A DNA stretch of 64,000 nt from Paracoccus yeei ATCC BAA-599 (GTDB lineage Bacteria > Pseudomonadota > Alphaproteobacteria > Rhodobacterales > Rhodobacteraceae), in contig NZ_JHWH01000010.1 in NCBI RefSeq assembly GCF_000622145.1, forward strand, positions 32,018-96,017, read 5' to 3'. Shown here piece by piece: positions 47,713 to 55,603 of this stretch; position 1 is the first letter of the stretch; the number at the start of each line of letters is the position of its first letter. The notes beneath the pieces were generated by a model that was not told where the DNA came from, did not search any database, and saw nothing but the letters and a program-made list of their open reading frames with translations. The translations under genes and the position numbers were made by a program.

Positions 47713-47950
47713 TTTGGGTTAGTTACGCGGCCAGGGGTTCAGTTTCCATAGCCGTGTAGAAGTTTGCCTCTGCTTCGGTAATCCTCACCGTTTTAACGGG
47801 GTTTGGCCGTAGAACTCACGCAGCCATTTTCAGTTTCTGTGCGGGCGTGATCGCGCCCGCCTGAGATGCCAAGAATATGGCATTCTATGAAATTTCCTGA
47901 AGTCTTGCTTTGTTCTCCATCCGAATCTTGAACGAATCCAGTGGCTTGGC
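47713..47950 (-). other. Short remnant of a transposase-like or mobile sequence
   Basis: About 240 bp without a complete gene. On the minus strand a short frame ends VRITEAEANFYTAMETEPLAA before a stop near 47720, and the adjoining frame reads FYGQTPLKR, like the tail of an IS transposase. It follows directly on the altered LysR end and precedes the IS481 element. Origin uncertain. Confidence 0.3.
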
Positions 47951-47951
47951 T

Positions 47952-48245
47952 AGCTGTTTGATCCCACATTTTGATGGTGCGATCCTTTCTACGGAATGGA
48001 AAGAGGCCCTATGGGACAAGTTCGTCACGGGAGCGCCACGATTCACACTAGCTGTTTGATCCCACATTTTGATGGTGCGATCCTTTCTACGGAATGGAAA
48101 GAGGCCCTATGGGACAAGTTCGTCACGGGAGCGCCACGACTACGCAAAGCTGTTTGATCCCACATATTGATGGTGCGATCCTTTCTACGGAATGGAAAGA
48201 GGCCCTATGGGACAAGTTCGTCACGGGAGCGCCACGACTACGCAC
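47952..48245 (+). repeat. Three tandem 98-bp copies of the IS481-type left end
   Basis: Units start at 47952, 48050 and 48148, each opening AGCTGTTTGATCCCACAT and carrying the transposase ribosome site and start region (ATGGAAAGAGGCCCTATGGG) down to GAGCGCCACGA. Units 1 and 2 differ from unit 3 by one T/A in the CACATTTTGA/CACATATTGA stretch and by their last few bases. Only unit 3 runs on into the full transposase. Units 1 and 2 are truncated duplicates of promoter plus first codons. Confidence 0.9.
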
Positions 48246-49195
48246 GCCGTCCGAGCAGCACGACAGCGATCGCAAGCTTCGCTCGCGGTGTTGAGCCGCG
48301 AGTTTGGCATCAATCCGAAGACAGTGGCCAAGTGGCGCAAGCGGGCGACAGTCGAGGATCTGAAGACCGGACCGAAGGAGCCCCGCTCGACCGTTCTGAG
48401 CCAGGCGGAGGAGGCGATGGTGGTCGCGTTTCGGCGGCACACCCTGTTGCCTCTGGACGATTGCCTCTACGCCCTGCAGCCGACGATCCCGCACCTGACC
48501 CGCTCGGCGCTGCACCGCTGCCTTCAGCGACATGGTATTTCCCGCCTGCCCGATGTCGAGGGCGACAAGCCGAAGCGGCAGCGCTTCAAACGCTATCCCA
48601 TCGGGTTCTTCCACATCGACATCGCCGAGGTCCAAACCGCTGAGGGCAAGCTCTATCTCTTCGTGGCCATCGACCGCACCGGCAAGTTCGCCTTCACCCG
48701 GCTGGTCGAAAAGGCCGGCAAGATGGCTGCCGCCCAGTTTCTGCGCGATCTGGTCGCCGCTGTTCCCTACCGGCTGCATACCGTGCTGACCGACAACGGC
48801 GTCCAGTTCACCAATCACGCTCACCACACATACGCCTTCCACCACATCTTTAATCGCGTCTGCGACGAGAACGGCATCGAGCACAGGCTCACCAGGATCA
48901 ACCATCCCTGGACCAATGGTCAGGTCGAGCGGATGAACCGAACGATCAAGGAGGGTGAAGCGGATCAGAAAACGATCCGGGGGATCGTTTTCCCGCTGAA
49001 CATCAAACGCTTCCATTCCGACAGCCACGACCAGTTGCGCCGCCATCTCGCCGACTTCCTCGCGGCCTACAACTTCGCCCGAAGGCTCAAGACCCTCAAC
49101 GGCCGCACGCCCTACGAATACATCTGCAAGGTCTGGACTTCAGAACCCGACAGATTCATCGTCAATCCGAGCCACCACATGCCGGGACTGAACAA
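47954..49195 (+). mobile_element. IS481-family insertion sequence with duplicated left ends, flanked by CTAG
   Basis: The element carries one DDE transposase. Left end TGTTTGATCCCACAT and right end (complement) TGTTCAGTCCCGGCAT are imperfect inverted repeats; the right repeat ends at 49194 and overlaps the transposase stop region. CTAG lies at 47950-47953 and 49196-49199, just outside. IS481 is known to target and duplicate CTAG-type sites. Because the outer CTAG copies enclose all three left ends, the triplicated form may have been inserted, or formed after insertion. Unit 2 is also preceded by CTAG (48048-48051). Confidence 0.85.
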
Positions 49196-49199
49196 CTAG
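48207..49199 (+). CDS. IS481 family transposase
   Basis: 330 residues from ATG 48207 (MGQVRHGSATTTHAVRAARQ), with AGAGG upstream; an in-frame ATG lies at 48192. N-terminal HTH (LSREFGINPKTVAKWRKRAT), then an integrase-core rve domain. Catalytic triad positions: Asp in FFHIDIAEVQTAEGKLYLFV, Asp in HTVLTDNGVQFTNHAHH, and Glu in NHPWTNGQVERMNRTIKEGE (DDE). C-terminus HMPGLNN ends within the right inverted repeat. Looks intact and potentially active. Confidence 0.93.
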   Translation: MGQVRHGSATTTHAVRAARQRSQASLAVLSREFGINPKTVAKWRKRATVEDLKTGPKEPRSTVLSQAEEAMVVAFRRHTLLPLDDCLYALQPTIPHLTRSALHRCLQRHGISRLPDVEGDKPKRQRFKRYPIGFFHIDIAEVQTAEGKLYLFVAIDRTGKFAFTRLVEKAGKMAAAQFLRDLVAAVPYRLHTVLTDNGVQFTNHAHHTYAFHHIFNRVCDENGIEHRLTRINHPWTNGQVERMNRTIKEGEADQKTIRGIVFPLNIKRFHSDSHDQLRRHLADFLAAYNFARRLKTLNGRTPYEYICKVWTSEPDRFIVNPSHHMPGLNN

Positions 49200-49269
49200 G
49201 GTTTTCGGCGAGGGGCCAAGGGGCTTCTGGCCACGGCCTTCAGTTTGCGACCCTGGCGGGATCGCGATA

Positions 49270-49299
49270 GTCGGGCGGCCCCACCACAGACCGCCCGAC
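49270..49299. other. Long hairpin beside a 29-codon minus-strand ORF
   Basis: GTCGGGCGG (49270-49278) and CCGCCCGAC (49291-49299) pair perfectly over 9 bp with a 12-base loop. On the minus strand a short ORF at 49303-49392 (MAGMQHAAITLGTAALAVVQ, ending AGVTSSWFL) stops 3 bp before it, so the hairpin could be its terminator. Coding status of the ORF is doubtful. Confidence 0.35.
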
Positions 49300-49496
49300 C
49301 AACTACAAAAACCAGGAACTCGTGACACCCGCTTGCACCACCGCAAGCGCAGCCGTTCCTAGAGTGATCGCAGCATGCTGCATACCTGCCATTAAACACA
49401 GCGCGGTTCGCGGGAACCAAATCGAGTTTCGGTTATCGCTTGTCCATCGCTCACGGACTTCATAGCCTGTGCCTGCGTTTGAAGAGAGGGTGGATC

Positions 49497-49889
49497 ATGC
49501 GGAACAAGGCAATTCTGATTGTCGGGCCGTTGTTGCTTGCGGCTTGCGCCGCATCGGACAAGTACAGTGACATCATTGCGCGCGCCACGCCGCCCAGCCC
49601 CGCCTTGAAGGCAGAGATTGTCGTCGGCGCCAAGGAACTCGTCTACGACCCCAGCTCGATCCGTGATGCCGAGATATCCAATGTGGCGACCCTGCCCGAC
49701 GGGCTGCAAGGCGTCTGCGTCCGCGCGGACAGCAAGGACGTATCGGGCCGTTATCTCGGCCAGCACAGCATTGGCATACCAATCCGGAACGGAAAGATTG
49801 CCGGCGGCAGCCTGGATCACCCCGTCTGCGACCGCATGGACGTTCAGTGGCAGCCCTTCCCCGAGCTTGAGCGGCTTCCCGGCAAGTAA
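49497..49889 (+). CDS. Small lipoprotein of unknown function
   Basis: 130 residues from ATG 49497 with GAAGAGAGGG before it. N-terminal lipoprotein signal MRNKAILIVGPLLLAACAAS with the lipobox Cys. The mature part has VYDPSSIRDAEISNVATLPD and a GVCVRADSKDVSGRY pair of residues typical of small alphaproteobacterial envelope lipoproteins; no family is recognised. It lies between the IS and the tRNA and may belong to the backbone or the island. Confidence 0.75.
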   Translation: MRNKAILIVGPLLLAACAASDKYSDIIARATPPSPALKAEIVVGAKELVYDPSSIRDAEISNVATLPDGLQGVCVRADSKDVSGRYLGQHSIGIPIRNGKIAGGSLDHPVCDRMDVQWQPFPELERLPGK

Positions 49890-49933
49890 GTTCTATCGAG
49901 ACAAGTTCAGCCAGGTCGCGGGTGTGGAAGTAT

Positions 49934-49976
49934 GCCGGGGGAAGCCCGGCAGATCATGCGGGCAAGACAGGCCCGC
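49934..49976 (+). terminator. Two hairpins after the lipoprotein gene
   Basis: GCCGGG (49934-49939)/CCCGGC (49945-49950) and GCGGGC (49958-49963)/GCCCGC (49971-49976) are two perfect 6-bp stems in a row. They lie 45-87 bp after the stop. No U-run follows. A terminator role is plausible. Confidence 0.4.
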
Positions 49977-50087
49977 GCCAAGCGCTCCTGACCCCAGAAC
50001 GGAACAGGACCAGAACAGGAAAGTGATAACCGGAGTGATAACCCCCTTGACCCCATCAACCGAAAACCCTAGCAAACGCAAGGCTCC

Positions 50088-50161
50088 GGCGGGTTGGCGG
50101 AGAGGTTACGCAGCGGATTGCAAATCCGTGAAGACCGGTTCGATTCCGGTACCCGCCTCCA
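50088..50161 (+). tRNA. tRNA-Cys (anticodon GCA)
   Basis: 74 bases including CCA. Acceptor stem GGCGGGT with ACCCGCC (50151-50157) is perfect, discriminator T, then CCA encoded. D-arm GGCGGAGAGGTTACGC, anticodon stem CGGAT-TGCAAAT-CCG with GCA, and TPsiC arm CCGGTTCGATTCCGG are in order. An integrase gene lies 75 bp downstream, pointing towards the tRNA. The 3' half is a classic attachment site, so the accessory genes that follow were probably integrated here. Confidence 0.95.
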
Positions 50162-50235
50162 AGTCTTTTCAAGAGCTTGTGCCATATCGGGCCTTCCCCT
50201 TCTTCCGGCGTTTACAGTAGCGTTTACAGTTTCGT

Positions 50236-51303
50236 TCACTTTGCGCCCCCTTTAGCCCGGGCGAGCTTGACCAGAATACCATCTGATTCATCGGGTGAAA
50301 CACGGGCGTAATGCTCGATTACGGCTGCCGCGTAGCGGACCGACCAGCCCATGTGCGAGGCGATATGCGCCAGTTCAAGCCCCGCGTTCAGCAGACGTGT
50401 AGCAGCGGTCCCACGCGTATCCTGGAGCCGCAAATCATACCCCAAGGCCTCGGGTGTTAGCCCCGCCTTGTTCCGCCAGTAGCGCAGGCTGTCCGAGGCG
50501 TGGCGCCCAGTCATGGCCCGCCCGCGATCACTGACCAGGATCAACATGCGGTCGGCCGGCGTGGCGTCGATCAACGCGGCCATGGCCGGAGTGACGGGGA
50601 TTGTGGCGGTGCGCTTGCGCTTGTTCGTCCTGATGCGGATGCGGCGCCCCTGCGGCGTCTTCTCGATCTGGTTGCGATGCAGGCGCACCAGGTCGGCCGG
50701 CCGCAGCCCGGTTTCGCAGCCCGCCGTCAGAATCCGCTGCACCCATTCCGGCGCGATGGCGCAAACAGCTTCACGCTGCGCCGGAGTCCACACGATCTCC
50801 GAACGGTCCACCTCATAGACCTTCCGAAAGTCGCCGCAGTAGTGCATCCGGATCTTGCCGGCGTCCTTCCAGGCCCAATTGAGTATCCGCGTCACCACGG
50901 TTCCGGCATAGTCGTACTGGCGCGGCGAATGCGCCCATTGCTTGCGCCATTCATTGACCTCGCCGCGCGCTTCGGGTTCCTCGAACATCGCGGCGGGGTC
51001 GTCCTTGAACGCCGCCGCGAAGCGTAGCGCCCAGAGGCAATAATCCTGCCGGGTGCGCTCGCCCTTGGGCATTTCCGCGCTCGACAGAAAGTCATCGACC
51101 ATTTGCACGGTCATGTAATGCGCCGGCTTGGGGCGGGCGGTTGCCTCGGCGAATGCCACGAAGAAAGCCGGATCATTCGGAAAGCGGGCGCTGTCCTCCC
51201 AGAACTTGGGACCGCCGCGCCAGGCATAGAAATGGAATTTCGCGCCCGCTTTCGTGATGCGCCGAACGCAATGAACACCCTTCGGACGACTAGAACGTGG
51301 CAT
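50236..51303 (-). CDS. Tyrosine-type site-specific integrase
   Basis: 355 residues from ATG 51303. A SAM-like N-terminal DNA-binding region (about 75-165) is followed by the catalytic domain. First Arg in TAGCETGLRPADLVRLHRNQ, second box in DLRLQDTRGTAATRLLNAGL (the usual HxxR appears here as QDTR), then IASHMGWS and the nucleophilic Tyr in AVIEHYARVSPDESDG. Catalyses integration and excision at the tRNA-Cys site next door. The altered HxxR histidine is a point to check. It overlaps the upstream small gene by 14 bp. Confidence 0.9.
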   Translation of the reverse strand: MPRSSRPKGVHCVRRITKAGAKFHFYAWRGGPKFWEDSARFPNDPAFFVAFAEATARPKPAHYMTVQMVDDFLSSAEMPKGERTRQDYCLWALRFAAAFKDDPAAMFEEPEARGEVNEWRKQWAHSPRQYDYAGTVVTRILNWAWKDAGKIRMHYCGDFRKVYEVDRSEIVWTPAQREAVCAIAPEWVQRILTAGCETGLRPADLVRLHRNQIEKTPQGRRIRIRTNKRKRTATIPVTPAMAALIDATPADRMLILVSDRGRAMTGRHASDSLRYWRNKAGLTPEALGYDLRLQDTRGTAATRLLNAGLELAHIASHMGWSVRYAAAVIEHYARVSPDESDGILVKLARAKGGAK

Positions 51304-51571
51304 TACGCGCCCTCCGTTGTGCCACCAGCGACGCAGCACCAATGGGACCCCGCGACGGCGTGAGGATCTCCATGCCCTGGGCAGCATCAAGACGCTGACG
51401 GACATGCTTGGGATCGAACCATCCGGGGCGCCCCGGAACATGCCGCAGGCCTAGCTTCGCGCAGAAACTGCGGAAGGCGCTATTAGCGCTGGCATAGCCC
51501 CATTCTTCGGCCAGATCCTCGGCACGGATCAGGCCAATCATCTGGGCAAAGTGAGATGGTAAAACTGACAT
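51290..51571 (-). CDS. Small DNA-binding protein, possible excisionase/accessory protein
   Basis: 93 residues. No named family. It reads IRAEDLAEEWGYASANSAFR, then FCAKLGLRHVPGRPGWFDPK, the layout of an excisionase-like winged helix (first helix, turn and basic wing). It overlaps the integrase start by 14 bp, the usual position of recombination directionality factors. The call is inference from context and size. Confidence 0.6.
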   Translation of the reverse strand: MSVLPSHFAQMIGLIRAEDLAEEWGYASANSAFRSFCAKLGLRHVPGRPGWFDPKHVRQRLDAAQGMEILTPSRGPIGAASLVAQRRARNATF

Positions 51572-51684
51572 ATCGCAGATCTGTAGGTGGCCTCGGGATT
51601 TTCCTCGCCCAGCAAGGATGAGAACAAGGCGAGGCGTCTTGCTATCTTGGCGGTCTCATCGGGTCGTTGGGTACCAATATGGCA

Positions 51685-51718
51685 GAAGTCAAAAAAATGA
51701 TGATTTTTCTATGACTTC
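51685..51718 (-). terminator. A/T-rich hairpin at the end of the small HTH gene
   Basis: GAAGTCA (51685-51691) and TGACTTC (51712-51718) pair perfectly, with A-run and T-run inside continuing the symmetry. The stop codon of the small HTH gene (51709-51711) lies in it. Shape resembles a bidirectional terminator. Confidence 0.55.
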
Positions 51719-51939
51719 AGGGCCGTGGCGAGAGAAGACGAAGCATCCATCTCTCCCAGCCCCGCCGCTGGCGCGACCATCCTCCGAGCGATGAACTCGT
51801 CCAGCGCACCTTCAGGAATGAAAAAACGAGATCGTAGCCGGATGTGTCGCAACTCCCTCGCCGCGATCAGATCACGGATTCGTCTCTCTGACCATCCTGA
51901 TGCGACCGCTAGCTCTCTTGGAGTCTGAAAACCCTCCAT
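51709..51939 (-). CDS. Small helix-turn-helix protein (phage Cro/excisionase-like)
   Basis: 76 residues from ATG 51939, with AGGAG upstream. Reads FQTPRELAVASGWSERRIRD, LIAARELRHIRLRSRFFIPE, the MerR/excisionase-type HTH 17 pattern. It is divergent from a phage-type repressor across a 99-bp region with palindromes, so the two may form a lysogeny-like switch. Confidence 0.7.
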   Translation of the reverse strand: MEGFQTPRELAVASGWSERRIRDLIAARELRHIRLRSRFFIPEGALDEFIARRMVAPAAGLGEMDASSSLATALKS

Positions 51940-52020
51940 TGGACTCTCCTTTGATCCTGAGGCACGAACTGCTACAGCTGGTAATGAAGCGGAACAGTAG
52001 TGATTCCATACCCAATTTCT

Positions 52021-52044
52021 GGTAACATTTGATACCATATGGTA
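52021..52044. promoter_or_regulatory. Operator-like palindromes at the repressor start
   Basis: TACCATATGGTA at 52033-52044 is a perfect 12-bp palindrome that contains the repressor start codon (52039). Beside it, GGTA and TACC (52021-52036) form another dyad. The string TGGTAATGAAG recurs near 51979. Such sites suit autorepression of the divergent repressor and HTH genes. Confidence 0.55.
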
Positions 52045-52440
52045 ATGAAGAGCGGATTGCAAGAACGTTTGGAGATCGTCCGGAAATCCACCGGGCTCTC
52101 CCAAGCGGCGTTTGGCGAGCAGCTCAACCTCTCCGACCGCGCCTACAAGAACTACGAACTAGGCATCCGCGAACTACCATTGCGTGTGGCGCTCGACATC
52201 GCGGAGAAATTTAAGGTCAACATCAACTGGCTCATTACCGGCGAGGGCGCGCGCAGCACACCAACCATCGGACAGGCCTTGGAAGATGCAGTTGTTGCTG
52301 TCCGTGAACACTTTGAAGCCACCGGGAAGAAGCCGCCGATCGACAAGGAAGCAGCCATCATCCGGTTCGTCTTCGAGGAGATACTTCGAGAAGGCGGGCT
52401 CAACCCTGAGCGCGCCAATTCATACCTGAGAACCATATGA
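52039..52440 (+). CDS. XRE-type repressor (CI-like)
   Basis: 133 residues (131 from ATG 52045). HTH 3: LQERLEIVRKSTGLSQAAFG, EQLNLSDRAYKNYELGIREL, and a hydrophobic WLITGEG end as in phage Cro/CI-like HTHs. The C-terminal part (about 75-133) lacks a LexA/CI protease signature. It is the lead gene of a plus-strand set with the small membrane protein; its end overlaps the start of a frame by ATGA. Confidence 0.82.
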   Translation: MVMKSGLQERLEIVRKSTGLSQAAFGEQLNLSDRAYKNYELGIRELPLRVALDIAEKFKVNINWLITGEGARSTPTIGQALEDAVVAVREHFEATGKKPPIDKEAAIIRFVFEEILREGGLNPERANSYLRTI

Positions 52441-52451
52441 GAGGAATCGAG

Positions 52452-52730
52452 ATGACCACGCGATCCCGCGCGCAAGAAATCATGGCCGATCTGTACCTGG
52501 AAACGATTCGCGAAGCACATTTTAAGGCCATGCGGCGAATGACAAAACAGGGGGCGGTTCTAGGCGTTTTCGCCTTGGTGGTCTGGGCCATAGCTCTATG
52601 GGCGCGGACTGCCAGTGCAGCCGTCACCGTACTTTTGTTGTTTATTGTGGTCGGCCTCATTTTTTCAATGGGCGCCTGCGCAGCATTGCAAATTACGATG
52701 GAAAAGACGCTTCCTGAACCCCAGTCCTGA
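52452..52730 (+). CDS. Small membrane protein of unknown function
   Basis: 92 residues from ATG 52452, AGAGGA just before; the in-frame ATG 52437 overlaps the repressor stop. N-terminal soluble part (MTTRSRAQEIMADLYLETIR), then two TM segments (VLGVFALVVWAIALWARTA and VTVLLLFIVVGLIFSMGACA). Family not recognised. Immediately follows the repressor and precedes the methyltransferase by 125 bp. Small two-TM proteins next to defence genes can be effectors, but nothing here shows that. Confidence 0.7.
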   Translation: MTTRSRAQEIMADLYLETIREAHFKAMRRMTKQGAVLGVFALVVWAIALWARTASAAVTVLLLFIVVGLIFSMGACAALQITMEKTLPEPQS

Positions 52731-52855
52731 TCGACCAGATTGTGCGCGATGACTTTCAAGGCCGCCTTCTGCCCTTCGACTGTGCCGCTGCATTGACCTT
52801 CGCCTAGATCGCGGCCGCGCCGCGCGATTGACCGCACCACCCTTGGAACACAGAG

Positions 52856-55603
52856 ATGAACGCCGTTGAGATCGAAGAGGCCATTTCCCAGCTTGCCGAG
52901 CAGCCCTTTGACGCGGCAGAGTTTCCCTATGCCTTCCTGCTGGCCTTCGGGAACAAGGACACCACGATCAAGCGCCTGCGCGCGGGCAGCTCGAACAAAT
53001 CCGACCTCGGCGGCGTCCTTCAGACCAGCAACATCCACATCAAGACCTGCGCCGAGGGCGAGGCGACCGCCACCCTCCGCGCTTTGCGCGAAAGCCCCGC
53101 CACCACGCGCGCCAAGGCGAAGTTCATCCTCGCCACAGATGGGGTAGAGTTTCAGGCCGAAGATTTGACTTCGGGCGAGGCCATCATCTGCCCCTACGCA
53201 GATTTCCCGAACCATTTCGGCTTCTTCCTGCCGCTGGCGGGTATCACCACCGTCCGCGCCATCCGCGAGAACGCATTCGACATCAAGGCAACCGGCCGCC
53301 TGAATCGGCTCTATATCGAACTGCTGAAGGACAACCCCGAATGGGGCACCGCCGCGCGGCGGCACGAGATGAACCAGTTCATGGCCCGGCTGATCTTCTG
53401 CTTCTTCGCCGAGGATACCGGGATCTTTGCGCAGGAAACCGTCTTCACCCGAACCATCGACACGATGAGCGCGCGGGACAGTTCCAACACCCATGAGGTG
53501 ATCGGCACGCTGTTCCGGGCGATGAACACCAAACCCGACCACCGCGCAGCCCAAGGCATCCCCCGCTGGGCCGAGCCTTTCCCCTATGTGAATGGCGAAC
53601 TCTTTTCCGGCACCACTGAGGCGCCGCGTTTCAGCAGGATCGCCCGGTCCTACCTGCTGACCATCGGCGGGCTGGATTGGACGCAGGTGAACCCGGACAT
53701 CTTCGGCTCGATGATCCAGGCTGTCGCGGATGAGGATGAACGCGGCGCGCTTGGCATGCACTATACCTCGGTGCCGAACATCCTGAAGGTGCTGAATCCG
53801 CTGTTTCTGGATGACCTGCGCGCGGTGCTGGAGGAAGCGGGCGACAACGGGCGAAAGCTGCTGAACCTGCGGGGCCGCATGGCGCGGATCAGGGTGTTCG
53901 ACCCGGCCTGCGGATCGGGCAACTTCCTTGTCATCGCCTACAAGGAACTGCGGGCGATCGAGGCCGAGATCAACCGCCGCCGGGGCGAAGCTGACCGGCG
54001 GTCCGAGATCACGCTGACCAATTTCCGCGGTATCGAGTTGAAGGATTTCCCCGCCACTATCGCCCGGCTGGCGCTGATCATCGCGGAATATCAGTGTGAC
54101 GTGCTGTACCGGGGCCAGCGCGAGGCGACGCGGGATTTCCTGCCGCTGGACAGCAAGAACTGGATTACCTGCGGCAATGCGCTGCGGCTGGACTGGCTGT
54201 CGATCTGCCCGCCGACCGGCGCGGGGGTGAAAATGCGCGGGGATGACCTGTTCAGCACGCCACTGGATCAGGCCGAGATTGATTTCGAGAATGAGGGCGG
54301 CGAGATATTTATCTGTGCAAACCCGCCCTATCAGGGCAGTGTTAATCAAACGTCGTCTCAGAAAGACGACATGGCACGGATCTTCTCGCCTGTCCTAAAA
54401 ACATACAAAGACCTCGACTATGTCGCCGCTTTCGTTCTCAAGGTTGCGCAATTCAATGAGATGACAGGCTCAAAGAGCGCCCTTGTGACGACGAACTCGA
54501 TCACTCAAGGTGAGCAGGTTGCGATGCTATGGCCTTTGGTGTTCTCGCAAAGAAACGTCATACACTTTGCGCATACGTCCTTTCTGTGGAGTAATCTTGC
54601 AAGCAATAAAGCGGCAGTTACTTGTGTGATTGTCGGACTATCTCCAGTGGAAGCAGCTGAATGTCACCTATTCGATAACGGAGTTGTCCGATCAGTCCGA
54701 AACATCAGTCCATACCTTGTTGCAGGTGATTCTGTCATTGTTAAAAAACGCTCCACGTCACTCTCGGGGCTGTCAATGATGCAATCAGGCAACAAGCCAA
54801 CAGATGGTGGCAACCTAATTCTTTCAAGCAATGAGCGGTCGGCGATAGCGAGCACAAGCCCAGCCAGCATGCGTTTCATAAAGCGGTATGTCGGATCGAG
54901 AGAAATCATTAATGGTGGCGACCGCTGGTGCATCTGGATTGAAGACGATGAACTAAATGATGCGAAGAGCATTCCAGAATTCCGTGAAAGGCTCGAAAGG
55001 GTGCGGCGCCTCCGCGAGACAAGCAACGGGAAGCAGGCGAATGACAACGCCGCTTCTCCACATCGCTTCGTATTCGCTCCGCACAGCAGGGGCCTCTCAA
55101 TAATGGTCCCGAATGTCTCTTCAGAACAACGACAGTTCCTTCCTTGTAACATCGCTGACTATGCGACCGTAGTTTCAAATCTCGCATCGGTAATCTACGA
55201 CGCCCCACTCTGGAACATGGCGCTGATCGCCTCGCGCCTGCATCTGATCTGGATCGGCACCGTCTGCGGCAAGATGAAAACCGATTTCCGCTATTCCAAC
55301 ACCCTCGGCTGGAACACCTTCCCCGTCCCGCCGCTGACCGAAAAGCAGAAATCCGACCTCACCGCCTGCGCCGAGGCTATCCTTCTGGCGCGCGAGGCGC
55401 ATTTCCCCGCCACCATCGCCGACCTCTACGACCCCGAAAACATGCCCGACAACCTCCGCGCCGCCCACGACCGCAATGACGAGGTGCTGGAACGCATCTA
55501 CATCGGCCGCCGCTTCCGCAACGACACCGAACGGCTGGAACACCTGTTCAGCCTCTACACCAAGATGACCACCAAGCCGAAGGCAGTGGCTGGGGGCGTA
55601 TGA
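52856..55603 (+). CDS. Large N6-adenine-type DNA methyltransferase (MmeI/Type IIG-like), no nuclease domain seen
   Basis: 915 residues. N-terminal helical part (about 1-330) with MNQFMARLIFCFFAEDTGIF and GALGMHYTSVPNILKVLNPL, as in MmeI-like and DISARM-type methyltransferases. SAM motif I at VFDPACGSGNFLVIAYKELR (about 345) and catalytic motif IV at ICANPPYQGS (about 485). The C-terminal target-recognition part (about 560-860) ends FRYSNTLGWNTFPVPPLTEK. No PD-(D/E)XK motif was found at the N-terminus, where MmeI carries one. The stretch from about 54.33 to 55.2 kb uses visibly more A/T third positions than the rest. Overlaps the next gene by 4 bp. Confidence 0.88.
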   Translation: MNAVEIEEAISQLAEQPFDAAEFPYAFLLAFGNKDTTIKRLRAGSSNKSDLGGVLQTSNIHIKTCAEGEATATLRALRESPATTRAKAKFILATDGVEFQAEDLTSGEAIICPYADFPNHFGFFLPLAGITTVRAIRENAFDIKATGRLNRLYIELLKDNPEWGTAARRHEMNQFMARLIFCFFAEDTGIFAQETVFTRTIDTMSARDSSNTHEVIGTLFRAMNTKPDHRAAQGIPRWAEPFPYVNGELFSGTTEAPRFSRIARSYLLTIGGLDWTQVNPDIFGSMIQAVADEDERGALGMHYTSVPNILKVLNPLFLDDLRAVLEEAGDNGRKLLNLRGRMARIRVFDPACGSGNFLVIAYKELRAIEAEINRRRGEADRRSEITLTNFRGIELKDFPATIARLALIIAEYQCDVLYRGQREATRDFLPLDSKNWITCGNALRLDWLSICPPTGAGVKMRGDDLFSTPLDQAEIDFENEGGEIFICANPPYQGSVNQTSSQKDDMARIFSPVLKTYKDLDYVAAFVLKVAQFNEMTGSKSALVTTNSITQGEQVAMLWPLVFSQRNVIHFAHTSFLWSNLASNKAAVTCVIVGLSPVEAAECHLFDNGVVRSVRNISPYLVAGDSVIVKKRSTSLSGLSMMQSGNKPTDGGNLILSSNERSAIASTSPASMRFIKRYVGSREIINGGDRWCIWIEDDELNDAKSIPEFRERLERVRRLRETSNGKQANDNAASPHRFVFAPHSRGLSIMVPNVSSEQRQFLPCNIADYATVVSNLASVIYDAPLWNMALIASRLHLIWIGTVCGKMKTDFRYSNTLGWNTFPVPPLTEKQKSDLTACAEAILLAREAHFPATIADLYDPENMPDNLRAAHDRNDEVLERIYIGRRFRNDTERLEHLFSLYTKMTTKPKAVAGGV

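Noticed and set aside
47952..48245. Tandem 98-bp repeats as a CRISPR array
   Set aside because: Units are contiguous with no spacers and are copies of an IS end.
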